This document shows, one piece after another, positions 16,482 to 23,249 of a stretch of DNA of 64,000 bases. The position numbers and the translations under genes were made by a program. The notes under the pieces were generated by a model. That model was not told where the DNA came from and ran no database searches. It worked only from the letters and a program-made list of their open reading frames with translations. The stretch lies in assembly GCF_009649845.1 (NCBI RefSeq), contig NZ_WJIE01000001.1, positions 310,001-374,000 of the forward strand, read 5' to 3'. This stretch comes from Polyangium spumosum (lineage in GTDB: Bacteria; Myxococcota_A; Polyangia; Polyangiales; Polyangiaceae). The number at the start of each line of letters is the position of its first letter. Within the stretch, counting starts at the first letter, position 1.

Positions 16482-17543
16482 TCACCGAAAGAGTGCAACA
16501 ACGTTGGTTGCCGCACCCGTGCTACCCGCGCTCTGCCGCGGGCTTTGCGCTCGCATCTCGGCCGAGCGCCGAGCGGCCTCGGCCGGCCCCGCGGCCCGCA
16601 GCGCCTCGAGGTAGGCGACCGTCGGGGCGATCCCTTCTTCCCACCGCACGAGCGGCTCGTACCCGAGGATCTCCCGCGCGAGGCTCACGTCCGCGAGCGA
16701 ATGCCGCACGTCTCCGGGGCGCGGAGGCCCGTGCTCGACGTCGAGCTTCCTGCCGAGCACACGACCGATCTCCACGCAAAGCGCGTTCAGCGACACGCGC
16801 CTCTCGCCCGCGATGTTGACGACCTCGCCCGCGAGCTTCCGCGGCGACGCGGCCGCGAGCAGGTTCGCGCGCACGGCGTTGTCGACGAAGCAGAAGTCGC
16901 GCGTCTGCTCGCCGTCGCCGAAGATGCGGATGGGCCTGCCCGCGAGCGCGGCGTCGACGAAGCGCGGGATCGCCGCGGCGTACGGCCCCTCGGGTGTCTG
17001 GTGCGGGCCGAAGACGTTGAAGTACCGGAGGCACATCGTCTCGATGCCGTAGATCGAAGAGAAGACGCGGCAGTAGCTCTCGCACGCGAGCTTCGTCACG
17101 GCGTACGGCGAGAGCGGCATCGCGGGCATGTCCTCGCGCTTCGGCAGCACGGGCGTCTCGCCGTACGCCGAGGACGACGCGGCGAAGATGACGCGGCGGA
17201 CGGAGGCGCGGCGCGCGACGTCGAGCACGGTGACGGTGCCGCCGACGTTGACCGCGTCGCTCGTGACGGGGTCCTCGACGCTGCGCGGCACCGATCCCAG
17301 CGCGGCCTCGTGAAAGACGACCTCGACGCCCGCGGCGGCCTTGGCGACGGCCTCGGGATCACGGATGTCGCCCTCGAAGCGCTCGACCGCGGAGGAAGGG
17401 GAGATCCCGTCGAGGTTCTCCCACATCCCCGTGGCGAGGTTGTCGAGCACGCGGACGCGCTCGCCCGCGGCGACGAGCGCCGCGACGATGTTGCTGCCGA
17501 TGAAGCCGGCGCCGCCGGTGACCAGGTAACGAGGCTTGGACAT
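16482..17543 (-). CDS. NAD-dependent sugar-nucleotide epimerase/dehydratase (extended SDR)
   Basis: 353 residues. Short-chain dehydrogenase/reductase acting on a nucleotide sugar, probably a UDP-hexose or UDP-HexNAc 4-epimerase. The Rossmann motif GGAGFIG is at residues 10-16. The catalytic Tyr147 and Lys151 sit in YAVTK, with SSS just before (AASSSAYGE). YFNVFGPHQ and FGDGEQTRDFCFVDNAV are typical of epimerases of the WbpP/GalE group. Likely supplies precursors for polysaccharide. The C-terminal 30 residues are a low-complexity Ala/Arg/Ser tail. Exact substrate cannot be read. Lies between the zinc-ribbon gene (37-base gap) and yicC. Confidence 0.9.
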   Translation of the reverse strand: MSKPRYLVTGGAGFIGSNIVAALVAAGERVRVLDNLATGMWENLDGISPSSAVERFEGDIRDPEAVAKAAAGVEVVFHEAALGSVPRSVEDPVTSDAVNVGGTVTVLDVARRASVRRVIFAASSSAYGETPVLPKREDMPAMPLSPYAVTKLACESYCRVFSSIYGIETMCLRYFNVFGPHQTPEGPYAAAIPRFVDAALAGRPIRIFGDGEQTRDFCFVDNAVRANLLAAASPRKLAGEVVNIAGERRVSLNALCVEIGRVLGRKLDVEHGPPRPGDVRHSLADVSLAREILGYEPLVRWEEGIAPTVAYLEALRAAGPAEAARRSAEMRAQSPRQSAGSTGAATNVVALFR

Positions 17544-17580
17544 GCCCGATTCGATGCTCGAACGCGCGGGCGCTCTCGAC

Positions 17581-17898
17581 CTACTTCTTCTTGAACAGAT
17601 CGTCGAGGCGAGCCTTCGACTTGGCGATCTGCGCGGACGTATCTTCCGGCACGCCGTTCTTGAACGTGAAGAACGTGCAGAAGTTCGCCTTTTCCCGGTC
17701 CGGGATGTACTCGGCGATCCGCTCCTTGCACTGGTTGTGCGCGGACGGATCCCAGTACTCGCAGTTCTTGCAGCAGTGCATGTCGACGCCGCAGTGAGGG
17801 CACGTGTCGGCGCGCTGGAGCTTCACCTCGAAGACGAGCTCGTTCTTGCACTTGTGGCAGAAGTGGCGCTTCTGCTCGACCTTCGGAATCCAGCCCAT
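17581..17898 (-). CDS. Small zinc-ribbon protein
   Basis: 105 residues. Cysteine pairs CHKC (about 14-17), CPHC (about 33-36) and CCKNC (about 42-46), with a fourth cysteine-containing stretch (HNQCKER, NFCTFF), indicate one or two zinc-ribbon sites. A Lys-rich helical tail (IAKSKARLDDLFKKK) follows. The role is unknown; such proteins often bind nucleic acid or partner proteins. ATG 17898 has GGGAG upstream and lies 17 bases after the DUF507 stop, so the two are almost certainly co-transcribed. Confidence 0.88.
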   Translation of the reverse strand: MGWIPKVEQKRHFCHKCKNELVFEVKLQRADTCPHCGVDMHCCKNCEYWDPSAHNQCKERIAEYIPDREKANFCTFFTFKNGVPEDTSAQIAKSKARLDDLFKKK

Positions 17899-17914
17899 CG
17901 GTCTCTACACTCCC

Positions 17915-18427
17915 TCAAACGAGGCCCTTGCGGCGCTGGATCTCGTTCTTGATCTTCTGGTACTCGACCTCCCAGGTCCGAGTCCCTTCCTGCAGGTTCT
18001 TCATCTTGTTCCGGACCTCGGCGTCGAGCTCGTCGTCGGCCGCCAGGTACTTCTTGAGCACCGGCCGCATGCGACGCCTGAGGTCGTGATCCTGTCCGAA
18101 GACCTCGTCGACGTTGCCCGAGTGCATGAGCATCTCGATACACTGGTCGAGCAGGTAGTCGAGGATATCCTCGCCGATCTTGATGCCCTTCTGCTCGGCG
18201 ATGATCTTGCGGATCCGACCGAGCTCCGAGGGCGGAAGGCCACGCGACTCGAGCGTGGCCTTCGACTTGTCCATCACTTCCTTTTCCGTCGCCAGGTACT
18301 GAGAAAAGACGGACTCCAGATCGCGGACCACCTCTTTTCGGTCCGGGCACTCGATCTCCCCGTTGTCCGCCAGGGTTTTGACGATTTCTTCGCTGAGAGG
18401 GGCAATTTTACCGCTAAAGAGGCGCAT
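17915..18427 (-). CDS. DUF507 family protein
   Basis: 170 residues. The sequence MRLFSGKIAPLSEEIVKTLADNGEIE matches the start of DUF507 proteins (PF04368), an uncharacterised family in deltaproteobacteria-like lineages and Aquificae. The core shows two similar helical halves with EDILDYLLDQCIEMLMHSGNVDEVFG and an E/K-rich C-terminal coiled coil. No catalytic motif visible. ATG 18427 is chosen because it gives the family N-terminus; the longer frame would extend into the divergent regulator. First gene of a likely seven-gene leftward run. Confidence 0.9.
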   Translation of the reverse strand: MRLFSGKIAPLSEEIVKTLADNGEIECPDRKEVVRDLESVFSQYLATEKEVMDKSKATLESRGLPPSELGRIRKIIAEQKGIKIGEDILDYLLDQCIEMLMHSGNVDEVFGQDHDLRRRMRPVLKKYLAADDELDAEVRNKMKNLQEGTRTWEVEYQKIKNEIQRRKGLV

Positions 18428-18507
18428 CCAACGATCCGTAGCTTCAGGGGAGCGGGGCACCGGATCCCCGCCGACTTGGGTTCTTCGGCTGGGGCTTCGG
18501 CCCCCGA

Positions 18508-18537
18508 AAGGTACGGGCCGTACTTCGGAGATGTCAA
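18508..18537 (-). promoter_or_regulatory. Candidate sigma-70 promoter with overlapping palindrome
   Basis: On the minus strand TTGACA (18537-18532) lies 18 bases before TACCTT, a weak -10. A 13-base palindrome with arms GTACGG and CCGTAC overlaps the -10. It points toward DUF507 and sits in the gap shared with the divergent Crp/Fnr-type regulator, so it could be an operator. Low confidence. Confidence 0.35.
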
Positions 18538-18601
18538 CGCAAGCCGCGTTCTTTTTCAGGGCCCGCACGGCGAAAAACGCACCTAGAGGAGCAGTCTCGA
18601 T

Positions 18602-19360
18602 ATGATGGGTAAGGATGCGATGGCACCGAACGTCCCGGCTCGTTCCGGCGCGGTCAGCAACGACGGGGGGCTCGATCCGGACGCTCGCAAGCGGCGGATT
18701 CTGCGGCGTGGAGCGGTCGGGAGCGCGGCTTCGCCCGCTTCGCAGACCCTCCTCGCCGATGCAGGCACGATCCAGCGAGTGACGCGCGGTCGGCCGCTCG
18801 TCACCCAGGGCGACCCCGCGAACTCGGTCGTGATGCTCGGCGGCGGACGCGTCCGCCTGGTCCGGGCGCTGAACGAGGGGCACACCCTCTCGCTTGGTTA
18901 CCGCGGCGCGGGCGACCTGCTCGGTGAGGCCGCGCTCGGCGGCGTCCCGAACCACCGCGAGAGCGCGATCGCCACGGAGGACGTGGAAGCGCTCGTCGTC
19001 CCGATCGCGACGATCCGCGGGCTCATGGCCTCGGACCAGGCCTTCGCGAACGCGCTCGTCGGCGCGCTCGTCGAGCGCAACGCCGAGACGGAAGAGCGGC
19101 TCGCGTCGATGCTCTTCCGCAACGTGGAAGCGCGCCTCGCGGAGTTCCTGCTCAAGGCTGCTCAGCGCTGGGGCATCCCCGATCCGCGCGGCGTCCTGAT
19201 CTCGGCGCCCTTCACGCACCAGGAGATGGCGAGCATGATCGGCTCCACGCGCGAGACCGTGACGCTCACCCTGGGCGAGCTCCGCCGCAAGGGCATCATC
19301 GAGGTCGACCGCCGCCGCATCGTCGTCCTCGACCGCGAAGGCCTCAAGACGAGGACCTGA
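18602..19360 (+). CDS. Crp/Fnr-family transcriptional regulator
   Basis: 252 residues. A 40-residue basic leader precedes a cyclic-nucleotide-binding-type beta barrel (about residues 45-160: VTRGRPLVTQGDPANSVVMLGGGRVRLV, GDLLGEAALGG). A long dimer helix and a winged helix-turn-helix follow (THQEMASMIGSTRETVTLTLGELRRKGII, about residues 205-235). The barrel lacks the FNR Cys cluster, and the cAMP-contact RxxS motif is not evident, so the ligand is unknown. ATG 18602 has GAGGAG ten bases upstream. Divergent from DUF507; could regulate that operon or itself. Confidence 0.92.
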   Translation: MMGKDAMAPNVPARSGAVSNDGGLDPDARKRRILRRGAVGSAASPASQTLLADAGTIQRVTRGRPLVTQGDPANSVVMLGGGRVRLVRALNEGHTLSLGYRGAGDLLGEAALGGVPNHRESAIATEDVEALVVPIATIRGLMASDQAFANALVGALVERNAETEERLASMLFRNVEARLAEFLLKAAQRWGIPDPRGVLISAPFTHQEMASMIGSTRETVTLTLGELRRKGIIEVDRRRIVVLDREGLKTRT

Positions 19361-19369
19361 CCCTCGCGT

Positions 19370-19387
19370 GGGGGGCCCGAGCCCCCC
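19370..19387 (+). terminator. Hairpin after the Crp/Fnr-type gene
   Basis: Perfect stem GGGGGGC and GCCCCCC closing a CCGA tetraloop, ten bases after the stop codon. No U-tract. It precedes copy A of the four-hairpin repeat. Confidence 0.5.
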
Positions 19388-19402
19388 GCTTCGATCCCGT
19401 CG

Positions 19403-19510
19403 GATGAACTGCGCGTTTGCGCAGTTCATCCACCTTCGGTCCAGGCCGTGCCTGGTCCGGGGTGCAGGGGGCGAACAGCCCCCTGCTGGGGTCCGGGGCA
19501 ACGCCCCGCT
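19403..19510 (+). repeat. Four-hairpin convergent-gap repeat, copy A
   Basis: Four consecutive stem-loops. Stem 1: arms GATGAACTGCGC and GCGCAGTTCATC. Stem 2: CCAGGC and GCCTGG around CGT, preceded by TTCGGT. Stem 3: GCAGGGGGC and GCCCCCTGC around loop GAACA. Stem 4: GGGGC and GCCCC around AAC. Other copies are at 28236, 41504 and 45671. Sits between convergent genes. Confidence 0.8.
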
Positions 19511-19511
19511 C

Positions 19512-20591
19512 TCACCGCGGCCGCTTCGGCGGCACCCGCGCTGGAGCTCGCCCGCCGAGCTTCAACCTTCGCATCACCGCGACCTTCTGCCGTTCCTTGT
19601 ACTTCGCGTGGCTCGCGTCTCCGAGCTCGTTGGCTGCTTCTGTCTCGCGGTCGATGAGCTGGAACTCGCAGAGCACGAACACGATCGGCCCGAGCGCCCA
19701 TGCTGCGGGCGGCGCCAGCTCCATGATCTCGGGCGGCAGCCGCACGGGCAGATCCACGACGAAGTGGATCACGCGATAGCTCTGATCGCTGAACGTGTTG
19801 TTGCTGAGCGTCAGGCCGTCATCCACGCCTGCTTGCAGCTCTCGCAGCAGCATTCGCAGGAAGGGGTGACGCTCGCAGTAGCTACGGAAGTGGAAGATCG
19901 TGTTCGTGCTCTGCCCGGGCACGACGTAGTTGAACGGGAAGAGGCGCTCCGACAGGTAGAGCAGGACGGGCAGGATGTCGTCAGCCTCCCGCGTCACGAT
20001 CCGGAAGCGCAGCTTGTCGTAGATCGCGGCTGCGGTCGTGTCGGTCTTCGAGAGCAGCTTCGTGTAGAGCGAGTCCTTGTTCTTCCGCCCGCCGATGAAC
20101 TCCGTGATGGGGAAGCCGGCCGCGAGCATCCCGCCCACGATCCGGTAGACCTTCTCCTCGACCAGGTGAAAGACCTCCTGGTCGGACATCGGGATCGAGA
20201 AGAGCAGCTCGCGCCCCTCGAGGTGATGGATGATGTGCATCGCCTTCAGGATCGTGCAGGCGCAGAGCTGCCTGTGACCCTTGCCCGAGGCGAGGACCAG
20301 CATCTCCTCCACCGAGAGACGCGCGACGGGCTTGGGGATCGGGAACTCGAAGTGCCGCCGCAGATAGGCGATCGCTTCGTTCTTGATCGCCTCGAGTCGC
20401 GCGCGATCGGCGGGCTCCTCGGGTCGGAACTCCTGGGCTCGCAGCAGCGTGCGTGCCTCTTCCTCGTCACGGACGTGGAGCCTGTGCCAGTCGACGACGG
20501 AGTCGCCTCGCAGGATGAGACGCACCGCCTCGAGATCCATCAAGGAGAACTCGTCGAGGCCCTTGAGGGAGCCGACGGTGTCGTACGTCAT
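19512..20591 (-). CDS. TIGR04552-like protein with RelA/SpoT-like synthetase fold
   Basis: 359 residues, cytoplasmic. I believe this is the myxobacterial family catalogued as TIGR04552. Three blocks match the order of the RelA/SpoT nucleotidyltransferase core: YDKLRFRIVTREADDILPVL (like the D-x-x-A-x-RI strand), YRVIHFVVDLPV (like YxSIHxVV), and CEFQLIDRETEAANELGDASHAKYKE (like the QIRT...ELG-AAHWKYK block, residues about 305-332). QIRT is altered to QLID. No HD hydrolase, TGS or ACT domain is present. So it is either a (p)ppGpp-like or other pyrophosphokinase, or a relative with changed chemistry. The ATG at 20591 follows a 59-codon membrane-protein gene by 34 bases. Confidence 0.8.
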   Translation of the reverse strand: MTYDTVGSLKGLDEFSLMDLEAVRLILRGDSVVDWHRLHVRDEEEARTLLRAQEFRPEEPADRARLEAIKNEAIAYLRRHFEFPIPKPVARLSVEEMLVLASGKGHRQLCACTILKAMHIIHHLEGRELLFSIPMSDQEVFHLVEEKVYRIVGGMLAAGFPITEFIGGRKNKDSLYTKLLSKTDTTAAAIYDKLRFRIVTREADDILPVLLYLSERLFPFNYVVPGQSTNTIFHFRSYCERHPFLRMLLRELQAGVDDGLTLSNNTFSDQSYRVIHFVVDLPVRLPPEIMELAPPAAWALGPIVFVLCEFQLIDRETEAANELGDASHAKYKERQKVAVMRRLKLGGRAPARVPPKRPR

Positions 20592-20625
20592 GACCCGAGG
20601 TTATCAGCGCCGAGCGGGGCGCCGT

Positions 20626-20805
20626 TCACGCACGCGCGTTCGGCGGCGAGGGCGGCGGCGCGTTGGGCGTCCGGCCGAGCGAGAGCGTGCCAAAGAAGAT
20701 ACCGATCGTCAGAACGACGACGGCCGCGTGCCCCATATAAGCACCACTGCAACCGATCGCGGCGAAGGGAGCGAGAGCGGCCAGGTACCAGGGCGTGATC
20801 TTCAT
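20626..20805 (-). CDS. 59-residue membrane protein (below usual ORF cutoffs)
   Basis: Found by reading the gap. ATG 20805 is preceded by GGAGGA four bases upstream and the frame stays open to TGA at 20626. The product starts MKITPWYLAALAPFAAIGC, continues with a second hydrophobic stretch (AVVVLTIGIFFGTLSLG), and ends in a Pro/Ala/Arg tail (RTPNAPPPSPPNARA). It could be a two-helix membrane protein, or a lipoprotein-like peptide cleaved before Cys19. It lies 34 bases before the RelA/SpoT-like gene on the same strand, suggesting co-transcription. Function unknown. Confidence 0.65.
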   Translation of the reverse strand: MKITPWYLAALAPFAAIGCSGAYMGHAAVVVLTIGIFFGTLSLGRTPNAPPPSPPNARA

Positions 20806-21143
20806 CGGTCCTCCATCAGTGCAGGCGACCCGTCCCTCGGATCGCCCTCCGCCGCTGCCGCGCTGCCCCCGTCCTCAACCGACAGGGTGCGCTCATCAGC
20901 GACAGATAAGAGCATGTAGGATAAGCTGCCACACCCCAAGCCAACGGGCCAAGAAGTAGCGGTGTCTGGGGCGCCGCATCAAGCGAATTCGTCACACGTT
21001 CCGTTCCCGACCAAAGCCCGAACGACACGAACCAAGAAACATCCAACAAATTCGTTGGATTAGAAGCCGTTTCGTAGGTCGTTTCTCGGCCGACGACCCG
21101 TGTCCTGGGAGACGCAAGTGATGCTTGAAGGACGCGGGCTGTC
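20806..21143. other. Gap without a convincing gene, relatively AT-rich
   Basis: 338 bases upstream of the 59-codon gene and downstream of the gene at 21144. A TTG-initiated leftward frame (20816-21049) is open but has no ribosome site and no recognisable product. The notable content is a 20-base palindrome at 21041-21060. Base composition is lower in GC than the coding neighbours. Confidence 0.6.
21041..21060. promoter_or_regulatory. 20-base AT-rich palindrome, operator-like
   Basis: Arms ATCCAAC and GTTGGAT around AAATTC; only one base pair (positions 8 and 13) breaks a perfect 20-base palindrome. AT-rich in a GC-rich region. It lies about 235 bases upstream of the leftward 59-codon gene. 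Candidate regulator-binding site; alternatively a weak hairpin behind the gene ending at 21144. Confidence 0.4.
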
Positions 21144-21581
21144 TCAGCGAAGCGGCACGGTGATCTTCTCCGTGTCGCCGAGCGTCAACGTGCGCTGGAT
21201 CGAGTCGCTGCGATCCGCCCGGTCGACACGGATGTCCAGTGCATACGAACCGTCCGGCAAGTGTACGGTCGTGTGGACGATTTTTGGCGCGCGCCCGGGG
21301 TCGAAGCGGAACGAGCTCCCGCCTACGGCGTCCGCCTCGGCGCCCACGCGTGTCCACGTGACGTCGAAGCCCACGACCGAGGCGTGCTCTTCGTCGAGAC
21401 GAAAATCGACCGAGCGCTCCTTCGGCCAGTGCGGCGCCATCGAAAGGAGCGCCGCGCCGCCGCCCGCGAGCAGGAGCAACGAGAGGAGCCGGCGCCTCCG
21501 CGGCGAAGGCGAAAACAACGTCGTGCCCGAGCCTTCGGCCTGCGGCGGCGTCTCCTCGTTCGTCGGCGTGTGCCCTTGCAT
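21144..21581 (-). CDS. Uncharacterised single-pass membrane protein
   Basis: 145 residues from ATG 21581 (a TTG at 21617 would add 12). A 30-residue polar N-terminus ends in an RRRR stretch before one membrane helix (LLSLLLLAGGGAALLSM). A predicted beta-rich periplasmic domain of about 95 residues follows (VHLPDGSYALDIRVDRADRSDSIQRTLTLGDTEKITVPL), ending in strands like a small beta-sandwich. The gene starts about 48 bases after the cytochrome lipoprotein gene on the same strand, so they may work together. Family not recognised. Confidence 0.7.
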   Translation of the reverse strand: MQGHTPTNEETPPQAEGSGTTLFSPSPRRRRLLSLLLLAGGGAALLSMAPHWPKERSVDFRLDEEHASVVGFDVTWTRVGAEADAVGGSSFRFDPGRAPKIVHTTVHLPDGSYALDIRVDRADRSDSIQRTLTLGDTEKITVPLR

Positions 21582-21628
21582 CCGGCGCAACGTGGCCAGG
21601 AGGAGAGGGGAAGTCAACGCATGGAGGG

Positions 21629-22069
21629 TCAGGGCGAGCGGTTCGCGCGGATGCGACCGACGAGACCCGTGATGACTTGATCGGGGAGGTTGCCGAACGG
21701 GGGCATCCGGTTGCGACCTTTGCGGATGACGTCGGCCATCTGATCATCCGTCACCTGCGCCTGCCAGTCGGCGCGCGTGAGATCGGGCGCGCGCATCATC
21801 GGGCCTTGCGGGCCGTCGCCCTTGCCGCGCTGGCCGTGGCAGCTCGCGCAGTTGCGCTGCCAGGCGAGCTCCACGAGGCTCTGATCGGGCCCCTCTTGTG
21901 CGGAGCCTCGAGGACGCGCGGCGACCTGCCCCGGTTGTTGACCGAGCGGTTGTTCGTGATCCGTCGGCTTCCACTCGCGTACGTCGCGCGAGGAGCGATC
22001 ACAACCCGCCGCGAAGGCGAGCGAGGAGCCGAGGAGCAACGTCGTGAGGACGAACGGGCGCATGGCCAT
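21629..22069 (-). CDS. Lipoprotein c-type cytochrome
   Basis: 146 residues. Signal peptide with lipobox AAGC (Cys23), then a flexible Pro/Gln linker and one cytochrome c domain. Covalent heme attachment at CASCH (Cys74, Cys77, His78); the probable distal Met ligand is in RMPPFG near residue 122. It would carry single electrons at the periplasmic face of a membrane. It resembles the small monoheme domains that donate to terminal oxidases, but no oxidase gene is nearby. ATG 22069 and ATG 22063 (MRPFVL) are both possible starts. Confidence 0.92.
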   Translation of the reverse strand: MAMRPFVLTTLLLGSSLAFAAGCDRSSRDVREWKPTDHEQPLGQQPGQVAARPRGSAQEGPDQSLVELAWQRNCASCHGQRGKGDGPQGPMMRAPDLTRADWQAQVTDDQMADVIRKGRNRMPPFGNLPDQVITGLVGRIRANRSP

Positions 22070-22195
22070 GAAGGGATGATGGGCCCGGGGCGGGTTGGCC
22101 AGCGTTTTTCGAGGCTCGGTCGCCTCACCCCGGCGGTGGTTGGGAACGCGTGTGCGGGAAGGCGGGCGTGGGGGCGGGGAGAAGACGCGGGATCG

Positions 22196-22813
22196 TCAGG
22201 GCGCGCAGGCGTCGAGCACCTTGGGGGCGCCGCCGTCGACCGGCATCTTCATGATGGGCTTGCCGTTGATCGCCGCGTTGATGAAGTCGGTGCGGCGGTT
22301 CTGGGCCTTGCCCTCGGGGGTCTTGTTGTCGGCGACGGGCTTCGTCACGCCGAACCCGACCGCGATGAGGCGCTTGCAGTCGATGCCCTTGCCCACGAGG
22401 TACTTCGCCGCCGACTGGGCGCGCCGCGCGGAGAGGTCGAGGTTCTTCGCCGCGTCGCCGTCCGCGTCGGTATGGCCTTCGACGCGGAGCAGCGTGACGT
22501 TCGGCTTCGCGTCGAGGTACGACTTGACCTGATCGAGGACCGGGAAGCTGATCGGATCGAGCTCGGCGCTGCCCGTCTTGTAAACGATGGCGCCGGGGAG
22601 GAGGAGCTTGTTGCCCTCCATCTTGACCTCGGGGGCCGCGGCCGGCGGGGGCTCCGCAGCCGGCGGGGGCGGCGGGGGCGGCGGCGGGGGCGGCGGGGGC
22701 GGCGTCGTATCGGCGCCAGCACTACCGGCCGTGTGGATCGTGCAGCCAGTCATCGTGCCGACGGCACCAACCGTCAGCACGGCGCAAAGAACGGGAGCCA
22801 GGAACTTTTGCAT
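22196..22813 (-). CDS. OmpA-family lipoprotein (Pal-like)
   Basis: 205 residues. ATG 22813 has AAGGAGA nine bases upstream. The signal ends in lipobox MTGC, followed by a run of about 14 prolines and a C-terminal OmpA domain that binds peptidoglycan. Signature residues are present: VEGHTDADGDAAKNLDLSARRA and NRRTDF, which contain the Asp and Arg that contact diaminopimelate. It should tether the outer membrane to the wall, like Pal. No tol genes are adjacent, so it is probably one of several OmpA-type paralogues. Confidence 0.92.
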   Translation of the reverse strand: MQKFLAPVLCAVLTVGAVGTMTGCTIHTAGSAGADTTPPPPPPPPPPPPPPAAEPPPAAAPEVKMEGNKLLLPGAIVYKTGSAELDPISFPVLDQVKSYLDAKPNVTLLRVEGHTDADGDAAKNLDLSARRAQSAAKYLVGKGIDCKRLIAVGFGVTKPVADNKTPEGKAQNRRTDFINAAINGKPIMKMPVDGGAPKVLDACAP

Positions 22814-23249
22814 AGAGATTGATCTCCTTCGAGAATCGCGGGCCGCGGCCAAGCCATGGTTCACCGGCGTGCAGGCAGCCGCCGAGCCGATCGGGGTCTT
22901 GGACGCGCTTCTATCAGGTTTCTTCAGGCGGTTTGGAGTTTTTCGTTCGCCGCTCGACCCTTCCCCGAACGTCGAAGCGCCGGGACGCCTTACGCGTCGT
23001 GCCGATGCTCCCTCGACGTTTCTCCCGGACCAAACGGCTCACCCGGGCACGTTCTCGCCTCACGCGCGCCGGTCCCCCCTTCCCATCACGTCCCCCCTGA
23101 CAAACCAGAGGGCGCCGCCGGACCACACGCCGTCTCCCCCGCTGGCATGCGCCGGTTGCGCCCTCTGCTTCGTCTTCGTGCACCTCTCGTGGTCACGTCG
23201 GGCGCGAAGAGCCGGCCGAGACGCCGGCCCCTCGCGTCGACGTGGACCT
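22814..23249. other. Gap without a convincing gene
   Basis: 436 bases between two leftward lipoprotein genes. The promoter of the OmpA-type gene should lie at its left end. Short frames in both directions are Arg- or Ser-rich and lack ribosome sites. The region is C-rich on the plus strand with no clear hairpin or repeat. Confidence 0.6.

Noticed and set aside
20816-21049. 77-codon leftward frame starting at TTG
   Set aside because: No ribosome site, rare start codon and an unconvincing sequence; the 59-codon frame just to its left has a proper ribosome site.
22914-23183. 89-codon minus-strand frame in the 436-base gap
   Set aside because: Arg/Lys/Gly-rich with no ribosome site; looks like chance openness at high GC.
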